The notes under the pieces were generated by a model that saw nothing but the letters and a program-made list of their open reading frames with translations, had not been told where the DNA came from and searched no databases. From Streptomyces cucumeris (GTDB lineage: Bacteria; Actinomycetota; Actinomycetes; Streptomycetales; Streptomycetaceae): DNA of 64,000 bases. This document shows positions 57,901 to 64,000 of this stretch, one piece after another. Both the position numbers and the translations under genes were made by a program. Numbering within the stretch: position 1 is the stretch's first letter; each line of letters starts with the position of its first letter. The stretch spans positions 62,001 to 126,000 of the forward strand of contig NZ_JANCLX010000010.1 in the NCBI RefSeq assembly GCF_024295805.1, in the 5' to 3' direction.

Positions 57901-58344
57901 GCGCTGCCCGGGGCGGCGGTGGCGCACTTCGCATGTCATGCGGGCAGCGATCCGGCCGATCCGGCCGCCAGCCATCTGCTGCTGCACGACGGGCCGTTGA
58001 GCCTGTCCGCCATCAGCGCGCTGCATCTGGACGGGGCGGAACTGGCGTATCTGTCGGCCTGCGGTACGGCGCGCGGCGGGGCGCGGCTGGCGGACGAGGC
58101 GATCCATGTGGCCTCCGCCTTCCACCTGGCCGGATACGCGCAGGCGGTCGCGACCCTGTGGGAGGTCGGCGATGAGGTGGCGGCCGAGGTGGCCGCCGGA
58201 TTCCACGGCGCCCTGGAGGATGCGCTGACCGCTCCGGACCGGCTGCCCGGGGCACGGGCGCTGCACACGGTGACCCGGCGGATGCGGAACGCCAGACCGG
58301 ATCAGCCGTGGACCTGGGCGGCGCTGCTGCACGCCGGGGCATGA
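54961..58344 (+). CDS. CHAT-domain protease with TPR-like helical N-terminus
   Basis: An 1127-aa protein. Residues 1-820 are helical solenoid, TPR-like, with a middle acidic region. Residues about 830-1127 form the CHAT (caspase-HetF-associated with TPR) domain. The opening strand WSPTGPLNSLPLHAAG is near residue 880. The His of HFACHA (His993) and the Cys of LSACGTA (Cys1034) form the expected catalytic dyad, followed by the usual HVASAFHLAGYAQAVATLW helix. CHAT proteins are caspase-like cysteine proteases used as effectors in several immune and cell-death systems. Here it is the likely executioner of the array (inference). AAAGGGGG precedes ATG 54961. Confidence 0.88.
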   Translation: MRDRLLAAVQSRLDLAVRTGDLSGAQDPRAGEEADGLLAYLATPRGVDAQVLYATGLLHWFRATLPGEEGQESWALSVVLLWPFYLSRAEALPAPVRASFTRALSPSVRPAGEELVRAHAEAMGNLAMLLVTRLVREPADRTGGRVAVRLLRDAERVLPPGHPSRPLVLCNLGYALVLADLMAHQGADPPPMPELDAAVTVLREAFTTTPRAHLNHARCANGLALALRCKATLTRDRPLLGESVELLRTAVATATEVDQNLPQMRADLGAGLLMWAESGAERPGDVDTALLDEALGFLKQAIIGLPAGSAELENAKEVFTRATMLRAPSRVREQRDPETQEHLRVLDGLTASMVPRQGAEGSGDSSHPLAFVAKMMNMVSGGGSSRHAQLMDLATALMRYPDEVGMAELTAKAMETLAAQFSHLPPEEREEAMRAFLDRSEDKPPRPVDTTELDALLAVHDRVLREMPEDHRDRVLVTFNRHGLLLVRHQHDPEKMSRENWTAGLADLMPLLREAEGGLPAILARMGLSGDHVEAQVMLANAQQSPFEMLARTAAAIRQGRRRLATLPDDDPAYLQAQKALAHALFDRYPLDHDEADFQEAAGLARRVLNALPATDPYLPFLLMAWSSAVSSRMQHEALDEPPETAERDRPSSAAARLASNAAADALGYRDAPGALEALEDGRAFLLSTAVNARRELNHLRRTDAALAARLVELRERVQALRGRGSYGQVPRQEDMAEYRELAVQWKELMDRLQRLPGFERFLLPLPLGLPDLLPAAAEGPVVSVNVNPRRCDALVLRPDGLVPVALPGLRAGELIEQAEAFHEAIGVLTGGGGGLLTGPARQVVVETLGWLWDVLAEPVLNSLGLTGPPPEGEPWPRLWWSPTGPLNSLPLHAAGHHGRPGDAVLDRVVSSYTPTLRSLLHSRAQPVAARRAALAVAMPDTPGHAPLPRTVDEAGVLAARAGGAAPLVGAAATREAVLAALPGAAVAHFACHAGSDPADPAASHLLLHDGPLSLSAISALHLDGAELAYLSACGTARGGARLADEAIHVASAFHLAGYAQAVATLWEVGDEVAAEVAAGFHGALEDALTAPDRLPGARALHTVTRRMRNARPDQPWTWAALLHAGA

Positions 58345-58528
58345 GGCGGGGACATCTGGGGGCCGGTCGGCCGGGCCACAGGGGCCGCATGGGCCGATAT
58401 CGATCCGACACCGATCCGAAGCGATATTTCGTCTTTCATCTACCGATAAACCGGGAAAGACGGAGGAGTGAGGCACAACGTGGGCATGCGCCGGACGGCC
58501 CCGCGCACCCGCGGCCGGAGGTGAGTGC

Positions 58529-61096
58529 ATGGCCGGGCAGATCCCCGTGGACGAGGCCGTCGCGGCCCGGCTGCGTCTGATCGTCAAGGCCGGTGAGGAG
58601 CTGCGCGGCGCCGACCTGCTGAGCTTTGTGCTCGAGCATGCGGTGACGGAGTGCGGCGGTCTCGGCGGGATGGTGCATCTGCGCGGCCCCGGGGGCCGGG
58701 AGCTGCTGCTCACCACGGCCCACGGCCTGGTACGCACGATCGCCGGGGGCTGGGCGGAGATCGGGGTCGGGAACGGCACCGCCCCGGCCCTCGCGGTGAC
58801 CCGTGGACTGCCGGTGTGGCTGCCCGCGCGCCCCGGCGAGGACGGCACCGGCGCGGTGCTGCCCGCCGGGACGGGACTGCTCGCGGTGCCGCTGACCGGC
58901 ACGGACGGCACGGTGGCCGGGGCGCTGTCGGTGCTGGCCACCGCCGAGGAGCCGGGTCCGGGGTGCCGGGCGGCCCTGGCGGAGCTGGCCGGCTGGACCG
59001 GCCCGCGGCTGCCGGACCCGCGGGAGTCCCCGCCGGAGCCCTGGCGGGGCGGGGGCGGCCCCGAGCACCGGATCGCCCCGGACTCGGTCAGCCGGGCGCT
59101 GTGGCATATGAGCGACGCGTTCTTCGCGGTCGACGCCCAGTGGCGGATCACCTTCGTCAACGTGGAGGCGGAGCGGCTGCTCGGCGCCTCGCACGCACTG
59201 CTGGGCCACACGCTGTGGGAGGCGTTCACCCGGCTGGGCGTGGACATCGCGGAACCGGGTCTCCCGGCGCGCTACCGCCGGGCGGCCGAGGCCGGCGCCC
59301 CGTCCGGTTTCGAGGTGCGCTGGCCCACCAACCAGCGGTGGTACTACATGCGGCTGGTCCCGGTGCCGGACGGGCTCGCGGTCTACGCGGCCGACATCAC
59401 CGAGACCCGCGCGCGGGAGGAGGAGCGCGCCGCCGCCGAGCGGGCGGCCGCCGAGCGCGGTGCCCGGCTCGGTGAGCTGACCGACGCCCTCGCCCAGGCG
59501 CTGACGATGCGCGAGGTGGTGACCGCGATCGCCGACCGGGTGCTGCCCCCGTTCGGGGCGTCGGGCTTCGTCGTCCAGCTCATCGAGGGGAGCCAGATCC
59601 AGGTGGCGGGCGGCGTCGGCTATCCGCAGTCGTTCCTGGAGGCGATCGACGGCTCCCCCATCGGCGATCTCTCGGCGGTCTCGGAGGTCTACCACACCGG
59701 GGCACCGGTCTTCATCGACTCCGTCGAGGAGTTCGCCCGGCGCTATCCGACGCAGGCGGACCGTCCGTTCTCCGCCCGCAAGGCGGCGTGGGCGTTCCTG
59801 CCGCTGGTCGTCTCCGGCCGGGACATCGGCTGTTCGGTGATCTCCTTCGCCGAGCCACGCCATCTCACCGGTGAGGAACGCGCGCTGCTCAACGCGCTCA
59901 GCGGGCTGATGGCACAGGCCATCGAGCGGGCCCGGCTGTACGACATGGAGCACACCCGGGCCAAGGAGCTCCAGCGCGGGCTGCTGCCGCGCACCCTGCC
60001 GACGGTGCACGCGGTCACCACCGCCGCCCGCTATCTGCCCGCGAGCGAGGGCGTCGAGGTCGGCGGTGACTGGTACGACGTGATCCCGCTGTCCGGGGCC
60101 CGGGTCGCGCTGGTGATCGGCGATGTGATGGGCCACGGGCTGTCCGAGGCGGCCACCATGGGACGGCTGCGCACGGCCGTGCACACCCTGGCGGACCTGG
60201 AGTTCCCGCCCGCCGAGCTGCTCACCCGGCTCAATGACCTGGTGAGCGATTTCGGCGACAGCCTCTACGCCACCTGTCTGTACGCGGTGTACGACCCGGT
60301 GACCGCCACCTGCTCCTACGCCCGCGCCGGACATCCGCCGCCGGCCGTGGTCCGCCCCGGGGAGCCGGTGCGCTTCCCCGGCCACGCGCCGGATCCGCCG
60401 CTGGGCGCGGCCCGGCCGCCGTTCGAGACCACCGAGGTCTCACTGCCCGAGGGCAGTCTGCTGGTGCTGTACACCGACGGGCTGGTGGAGTCCGCCGCGC
60501 GGGACATCGACCGCGGGATGGAGCATCTGGCGCGGACGCTGACCGCCGCCGCGTCCGGCCCCGGCTCCGGACCGGGGGCGCTGCACATCTGGCGGAAGGA
60601 GGCGCGCGGCGAGAGCGCGTCCCTGGAGCGGCTGTGCGATGACCTGCTGGCCGAGCTGGTACCGGAGAAGCAGGGCACGGCGGACGACGCGGCGCTGCTG
60701 ATCGCCCGTACCCATGCCATCGCCCCGGACGACATCGCCACCTGGCCGCTCTCCCCGGGACCGGTGGCGGCGGGCGAGGCGCGCGACCACGTCCGGGAGC
60801 AGTTGCTGCGCTGGGAGCTGGCACCGCTGACCACCACCGCGGAGCTGCTGGTCAGCGAGTTGGTGGGAAACGCGGTCCGGCACGGCAAGGGCCCGGTGGA
60901 GCTGCGGCTGCTGCGCGGTGACGGGCTGATCTGCGAGGTGTCCGACGGCAGTCTGACCACCCCGCGGATCCGCCACGCCTCGGAGACCGACGAGGGCGGG
61001 CGCGGGCTCCAGCTCGTCTCGGCCCTCTCCCACCGCTGGGGCACCCGCTACACGGCGGCGGGCAAGTGCATCTGGACCGAGCAGCGGGTGCCGTGA
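58529..61096 (+). CDS. GAF-PAS-GAF sensor PP2C (SpoIIE) phosphatase with HATPase domain
   Basis: An 855-aa cytoplasmic signalling protein. GAF (residues about 15-155), PAS (188-300, DAFFAVDAQWRITFVN), GAF (316-470), SpoIIE-type PP2C phosphatase (480-700, with VGGDWYDV and GDVMGHG metal sites, and GTADDAALLIAR) and a C-terminal HATPase_c (735-855, SELVGNAVRHGKG) are in order. Such proteins control anti-sigma/anti-anti-sigma partner switching. GGAGGTGAG precedes ATG 58529. It follows the CHAT gene after 184 bp of relatively AT-rich DNA, so it has its own promoter. It may read the same signal or be unrelated. Confidence 0.9.
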   Translation: MAGQIPVDEAVAARLRLIVKAGEELRGADLLSFVLEHAVTECGGLGGMVHLRGPGGRELLLTTAHGLVRTIAGGWAEIGVGNGTAPALAVTRGLPVWLPARPGEDGTGAVLPAGTGLLAVPLTGTDGTVAGALSVLATAEEPGPGCRAALAELAGWTGPRLPDPRESPPEPWRGGGGPEHRIAPDSVSRALWHMSDAFFAVDAQWRITFVNVEAERLLGASHALLGHTLWEAFTRLGVDIAEPGLPARYRRAAEAGAPSGFEVRWPTNQRWYYMRLVPVPDGLAVYAADITETRAREEERAAAERAAAERGARLGELTDALAQALTMREVVTAIADRVLPPFGASGFVVQLIEGSQIQVAGGVGYPQSFLEAIDGSPIGDLSAVSEVYHTGAPVFIDSVEEFARRYPTQADRPFSARKAAWAFLPLVVSGRDIGCSVISFAEPRHLTGEERALLNALSGLMAQAIERARLYDMEHTRAKELQRGLLPRTLPTVHAVTTAARYLPASEGVEVGGDWYDVIPLSGARVALVIGDVMGHGLSEAATMGRLRTAVHTLADLEFPPAELLTRLNDLVSDFGDSLYATCLYAVYDPVTATCSYARAGHPPPAVVRPGEPVRFPGHAPDPPLGAARPPFETTEVSLPEGSLLVLYTDGLVESAARDIDRGMEHLARTLTAAASGPGSGPGALHIWRKEARGESASLERLCDDLLAELVPEKQGTADDAALLIARTHAIAPDDIATWPLSPGPVAAGEARDHVREQLLRWELAPLTTTAELLVSELVGNAVRHGKGPVELRLLRGDGLICEVSDGSLTTPRIRHASETDEGGRGLQLVSALSHRWGTRYTAAGKCIWTEQRVP

Positions 61097-61115
61097 CGCC
61101 GCGCCCGCGGGCCCC

Positions 61116-61490
61116 TCATACCGCGCCGGCGGCCGGGCCGATCTCGTCGAGGTGGGTCTCCACCCAGCCGCGCAGCTGCCCCAGCGGTTCGGAGACGCTG
61201 CGCCCCAGGGCGGTCAGCTCGTACTCGACATGCGGCGGGACGGCCGGATAGACGGTACGGTCCACGAAGCCGCTCTCCTCCAGCCGGCGCAGCGTCTGGG
61301 TGAGCACCTTGGGGCTCACCCCCTGCAACCGCCGCTGGAGACTTCCGAACCGCTGCGGTCCTTCCTCCATCGCGCCGATCGCCAGTGCCGACCACTTGTT
61401 GGCGAGCAGGTCCAGCACTTCGCGGCAGGGGCACTGGGCGGCGTAGACATCGTGCAGATCATGACGGCCCGAGTCACAGTTGGTGGTCAT
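61116..61490 (-). CDS. HxlR-family transcriptional regulator
   Basis: A 124-aa winged-helix regulator. The core contains CPCREVLDLLANKWSALAI, typical of the HxlR family including the redox-sensing Cys pair position, followed by GVSPKVLTQTLRRLEESGFV. ATG 61490 is the family start; the open frame continues upstream to 61655 without support. It is divergent from the quinone oxidoreductase gene 152 bp away. In actinobacteria this pair is typical, with the regulator repressing the reductase until reactive quinones or oxidants appear. GGGTAGC repeats in between may be its sites. Confidence 0.88.
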   Translation of the reverse strand: MTTNCDSGRHDLHDVYAAQCPCREVLDLLANKWSALAIGAMEEGPQRFGSLQRRLQGVSPKVLTQTLRRLEESGFVDRTVYPAVPPHVEYELTALGRSVSEPLGQLRGWVETHLDEIGPAAGAV

Positions 61491-61642
61491 GGGAACGCTC
61501 CTGGCACGGCTCTGACGAGGATACTTCCCCAAGGGTAGCAGTAGCCCTTGCAGGTAACTACGGCCCATTGGGTAGCTTCGGCCCCCAGCCCAGGACATGC
61601 GTCGAAGGCGTACGGCATGTCCGTGATCCATGAGGAGGACCC

Positions 61643-62614
61643 GTGTCCGCATCACCGTCCATGCGAGCCATCAGCCAGGACGCGTTCGGCGGCCCGGAGG
61701 TGCTGCGTCCGGTGGAGGTGCCCCGTCCCGAACCGCTGCCCACCGAGGTACTGGTGCGCGTCGTGGCCGCGGGGGTGAACCCGGTGGACCACAAGACCCG
61801 CGAGGGCGGCGGGATGGCCGGGGTCCTGGGCGAGCCGCCGTTCATCCTCGGCTGGGATGTCTCCGGTGTGGTGGAGGCGACCGGTTTCGGGGTGCACACC
61901 CTGGAGCCCGGGGACGAGGTGTACGGCATGCCGTGGTTCCCCCGTGCCGCGGGCGGCTACGCCGAGTACGTCACCGCCCCGTCCCGGCAGTTCGCCCGCA
62001 AGCCCAGGAGCATCGGCCATGAGCAGGCCGCCGCGGTGCCGCTGGCCGCGCTGACCGCGTGGCAGATCCTCACCGACTCGGCCGGGGTGCGGTCCGGTGA
62101 GCGGGTGCTGATCCACGCGGCGGCGGGCGGCGTCGGCCACTTCGCGGTGCAGTTCGCCAAGCACCTGGGTGCCCATGTGATCGGCACCGCGCGCACCGCC
62201 AAGCACGACTGGCTGCGCGGACTGGGCGCCGACGAACTGGTCGACTACACCGCCGTCCGGTTCGAGGACGCGGTGCGCGACGTCGATGTGGTGGTGGACC
62301 TGATCGGCGACGGGGTGGACGACACCAGCACCCGTTCGCTGGAGACCCTGCGCCCCGGCGGCCGGCTGGTGGCGGTGCCCTCGGGCGTCTCCCCCGAACT
62401 GATCGAGCGCGCCGCGGCCCGGGGCTTCCGCGTCTCCCCCTACCTGGTGGAGCCGGACGGCCCCGCGCTCACCCGGATCGCCGAACTGATCGACGCCGGT
62501 GAGGTGGCCGTCGAGGTCGAGGACGTCCTGCCGCTGGAGGAGGCCGCCGAGGCGCACCGCCGGCTGGCGGAGGGCCGCACCCGGGGCAAGCTGGTGCTGC
62601 GGGTGGCGGACTGA
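61643..62614 (+). CDS. NADP-dependent quinone oxidoreductase (zinc-independent MDR family)
   Basis: A 323-aa medium-chain reductase of the quinone oxidoreductase type. The GroES-like half has GVNPVDHKTREG, and the Rossmann fold has HAAAGGVGHFAVQFAKHLGA (residues about 152-171). It lacks zinc-binding cysteines, as expected. It probably reduces quinones or enals with NADPH. GTG 61643 is preceded by GAGGAGGA; an in-frame ATG lies six codons on. It is followed by a hairpin. Confidence 0.9.
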   Translation: MSASPSMRAISQDAFGGPEVLRPVEVPRPEPLPTEVLVRVVAAGVNPVDHKTREGGGMAGVLGEPPFILGWDVSGVVEATGFGVHTLEPGDEVYGMPWFPRAAGGYAEYVTAPSRQFARKPRSIGHEQAAAVPLAALTAWQILTDSAGVRSGERVLIHAAAGGVGHFAVQFAKHLGAHVIGTARTAKHDWLRGLGADELVDYTAVRFEDAVRDVDVVVDLIGDGVDDTSTRSLETLRPGGRLVAVPSGVSPELIERAAARGFRVSPYLVEPDGPALTRIAELIDAGEVAVEVEDVLPLEEAAEAHRRLAEGRTRGKLVLRVAD

Positions 62615-62632
62615 CCCGCTGACACGATGAGT

Positions 62633-62677
62633 GGCGGAGGACCGGCACGGCTGGGGGGAGAATGCCGGACCTCCGCC
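62633..62677 (+). terminator. Hairpin after the quinone oxidoreductase gene
   Basis: A 15-bp stem with one mismatch (62633-62647 and 62663-62677) and a 15-nt loop lies 18 bp past the stop. Confidence 0.65.
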
Positions 62678-62836
62678 ATCGGACGTCCCATCAGGGGCAC
62701 GGAACGCCACCGGAACCGCCTTCCGGTGTGTCCGGGAAGCGGCTCCGGCCCCTGTCTATCCGGCCCCGGCGCACCCCGGCAATGATCGTTTCAGGAAGCT
62801 GCCACCGCGGCCCCGGACCCGGCCGGGGCGATGGCC

Positions 62837-63700
62837 TCATACGGCCCAGGCACCGCGGGCCGCGCCCTCGCGGGCAAAGTCGGTGAAGTCCCGCGGCGCC
62901 CGGCCCAGTACCCGCTGGACCCCGTCGGCCAGATGGGCGTTGCGCCCGTCCAGCAGGGTGGTGAACAGCTCGGTCAGGAACGCCACCAGCTCCGGCGGCA
63001 GCCCGTATCCGGCCAGGGCCTCGCCGTACTCCGCCCCGGAGACCGGCAGATAGCGCACCGGACGGCCGGTGACGGCGGTGAGTTCGGCCGCCGCCTCGGC
63101 GAAGGTCAGCAGCCGCGGGCCGGTCAGCTCGTGGACGCGGCCCGCGTGGCCCTCCCCGGTCAGCGCGGCGACGGCCACCTCGGCGATGTCCTCGGCGTCC
63201 ACGAACGGCTCCTTGACGTCCCCGGCGGGGAAGACGACCTCACCGCCGAGCACCCCGTCCCGCAGCAGCCCCTCGTCGAAGTTCTGGAAGAACCAGGCGG
63301 CCCGGATGACGGTCCACTCGGCGCCGGGCACCGCCACCGCCCGTTCGGCGGGCAGTGCCGCGTCCGCACCGCGGGCCGACAGCAGCACCAGCCGCCGTAC
63401 GCCGTGCGCCACCGCCTCCTCGGCGAAGGCCCGGATGACGGCCGCGGCGCCGGGGTCGGTGATGTCGGGGTAGTAGGCGAGGTAGGCGGCGGCCGCACCG
63501 CGCAGCGCGGGCGCCCAGGTGTCACGGTCCTCCCAGTCGAAGTGCGTCCCGCCGGAGCGGGAGCCGATCCGCACCGGCACTCCGGCGCGGGTCAGCGCCG
63601 CGGCCACCCGGCCGCCGGTCTTGCCGGTGCCGCCGGTGACGAGGACGGGCCGGGCGCCGGTCGCGGGGGCCACGGGGTTCGCATCGCTCTGCTGCGTCAT
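62837..63700 (-). CDS. NAD(P)-binding NmrA-like oxidoreductase (atypical SDR)
   Basis: A 287-aa Rossmann-fold protein. The N-terminal VLVTGGTGKTGGRVAAAL is the glycine-rich NAD(P) motif and RRLVLLSARGAD is the beta-4 strand. The family includes NmrA-type regulators and azo/quinone reductases with poor or no dehydrogenase activity. The start is uncertain: ATG 63700 and ATG 63724 are in frame and neither has a good ribosome-binding site; 63700 fits the conserved core best. It is divergent from an AraC-type regulator 80 bp away that probably controls it. Confidence 0.8.
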   Translation of the reverse strand: MTQQSDANPVAPATGARPVLVTGGTGKTGGRVAAALTRAGVPVRIGSRSGGTHFDWEDRDTWAPALRGAAAAYLAYYPDITDPGAAAVIRAFAEEAVAHGVRRLVLLSARGADAALPAERAVAVPGAEWTVIRAAWFFQNFDEGLLRDGVLGGEVVFPAGDVKEPFVDAEDIAEVAVAALTGEGHAGRVHELTGPRLLTFAEAAAELTAVTGRPVRYLPVSGAEYGEALAGYGLPPELVAFLTELFTTLLDGRNAHLADGVQRVLGRAPRDFTDFAREGAARGAWAV

Positions 63701-63780
63701 ACGGACAGTCAACTGCCCTGACATGAGACGGACCATGGCTCAGCGGCTCACCTCCATACGCGTACGTCTACGCTTGCGCC

Positions 63781-64000
63781 ATGGACGCTCTGGCGAGTCT
63801 GCTCGACGGGCCACGGGCCCGGGGCGCGTTTCTGCTCCGCGCGGTGATGGAACCGCCCTGGTCGATACGGATCGAGGACCGGGCCCCGCTGTGTGTGATG
63901 ACCATGGCGTGCGGTGAGGCATGGGTGGTCCCGGACACGGGTCCGGGCCTGCGGCTGCGCCCGGGGGACGTGGCGATCGCGCGCGGCCCGCATCCGTACA
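63781..64000 (+). CDS. AraC-family regulator, N-terminal (cupin) part, cut by window end
   Basis: The frame from ATG 63781 is open to the end (73 codons). The visible residues (MDALASLLDGPRARGAFLLR, then WSIRIEDRAPL and LRLRPGDVAIARGPHPY) match the cupin-type ligand domain that opens many AraC regulators in Streptomyces. The DNA-binding half lies outside the window. It is divergent from the NmrA-like gene; TACGCGTA in the gap is a small palindrome. Confidence 0.75.
   Translation, partial: MDALASLLDGPRARGAFLLRAVMEPPWSIRIEDRAPLCVMTMACGEAWVVPDTGPGLRLRPGDVAIARGPHPY

Noticed and set aside
54865..59247. A 1460-codon open frame on the minus strand
   Set aside because: Antisense to the CHAT and phosphatase genes, with Gln/Arg/His/Gly-rich composition typical of a high-GC shadow frame and no domain.
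1..64000. Insertion sequences, CRISPR arrays, rRNA genes, and PKS/NRPS modules
   Set aside because: No transposase, repeat-spacer pattern, rRNA sequence or assembly-line enzyme was recognised on either strand.

Overview
The window is high-GC actinobacterial DNA and almost certainly Streptomyces. The evidence is frequent GTG and TTG starts, stop/start overlaps (ATGA, GTGA), a gylR-glpF-glpK-glpD glycerol locus, mycothiol ligase MshC, a sortase-anchored long chaplin and a rare in-frame TTA codon. All annotation was read from sequence and remembered family knowledge; no search was run. S. coelicolor locus tags are from memory.

Left part (1-22.8 kb): this looks like conserved chromosome in an order close to what I recall for SCO1658 to SCO1674. 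It holds the glycerol operon with its IclR repressor, a secreted protein and an FCD-type GntR regulator apparently inserted after it, a PAC2/ParJ-like protein, mshC, three small conserved actinobacterial genes, a CorA-like transporter, a ferritin-like protein, an F420-type LLM oxidoreductase, an aldo/keto reductase, a degenerate RecD2-like helicase, ChpC-like long chaplin and an M20 peptidase. A tRNA-Leu(GAG) follows at 23.0 kb.

Middle part (23.2-42.6 kb): this is more accessory in look. A drug-type ABC exporter is divergent from a TetR gene. Next (25.9-33.4 kb) comes a cluster matching the incompletely understood SCO6650-SCO6655 type GTP-derived pathway. It has a GTP cyclohydrolase II paralogue with the Tyr-to-Met change that stops the reaction at the formamidopyrimidine, a PTPS-fold protein without its catalytic residues, a creatininase-family amidohydrolase, a RibD-type reductase, a glycosyltransferase, a methyltransferase, a flippase-like membrane protein, a dehydrogenase and a CDP-alcohol phosphatidyltransferase. 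After it come a beta-lactamase-fold hydrolase, a three-gene GntR / lipocalin-like / GMC-oxidase operon, and a PaoABC-type molybdenum aldehyde oxidoreductase.

Right part (42.7-61.1 kb): one long same-strand array encodes a GrpE-like protein, a lidless Hsp70, a large FN3-containing protein, a zinc-ribbon GTPase, a GAP1-type protein, a membrane pseudo-GTPase with an outward beta-sandwich domain, two small/membrane proteins and a TPR-like CHAT protease. A GAF-PAS-GAF-SpoIIE phosphatase follows. This resembles the GTPase-centred (DO-GTPase/GAP1) conflict or signalling systems predicted by comparative genomics, and is the best candidate here for a poorly described system. A likely model is that the membrane module senses, the GTPase/GAP1/Hsp70 modules switch and gate, and the CHAT protease executes. 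The TTA codon in the GAP1 gene would tie it to bldA and development. The window ends with an HxlR/quinone-reductase pair, an NmrA-like oxidoreductase and the start of a divergent AraC-type regulator.
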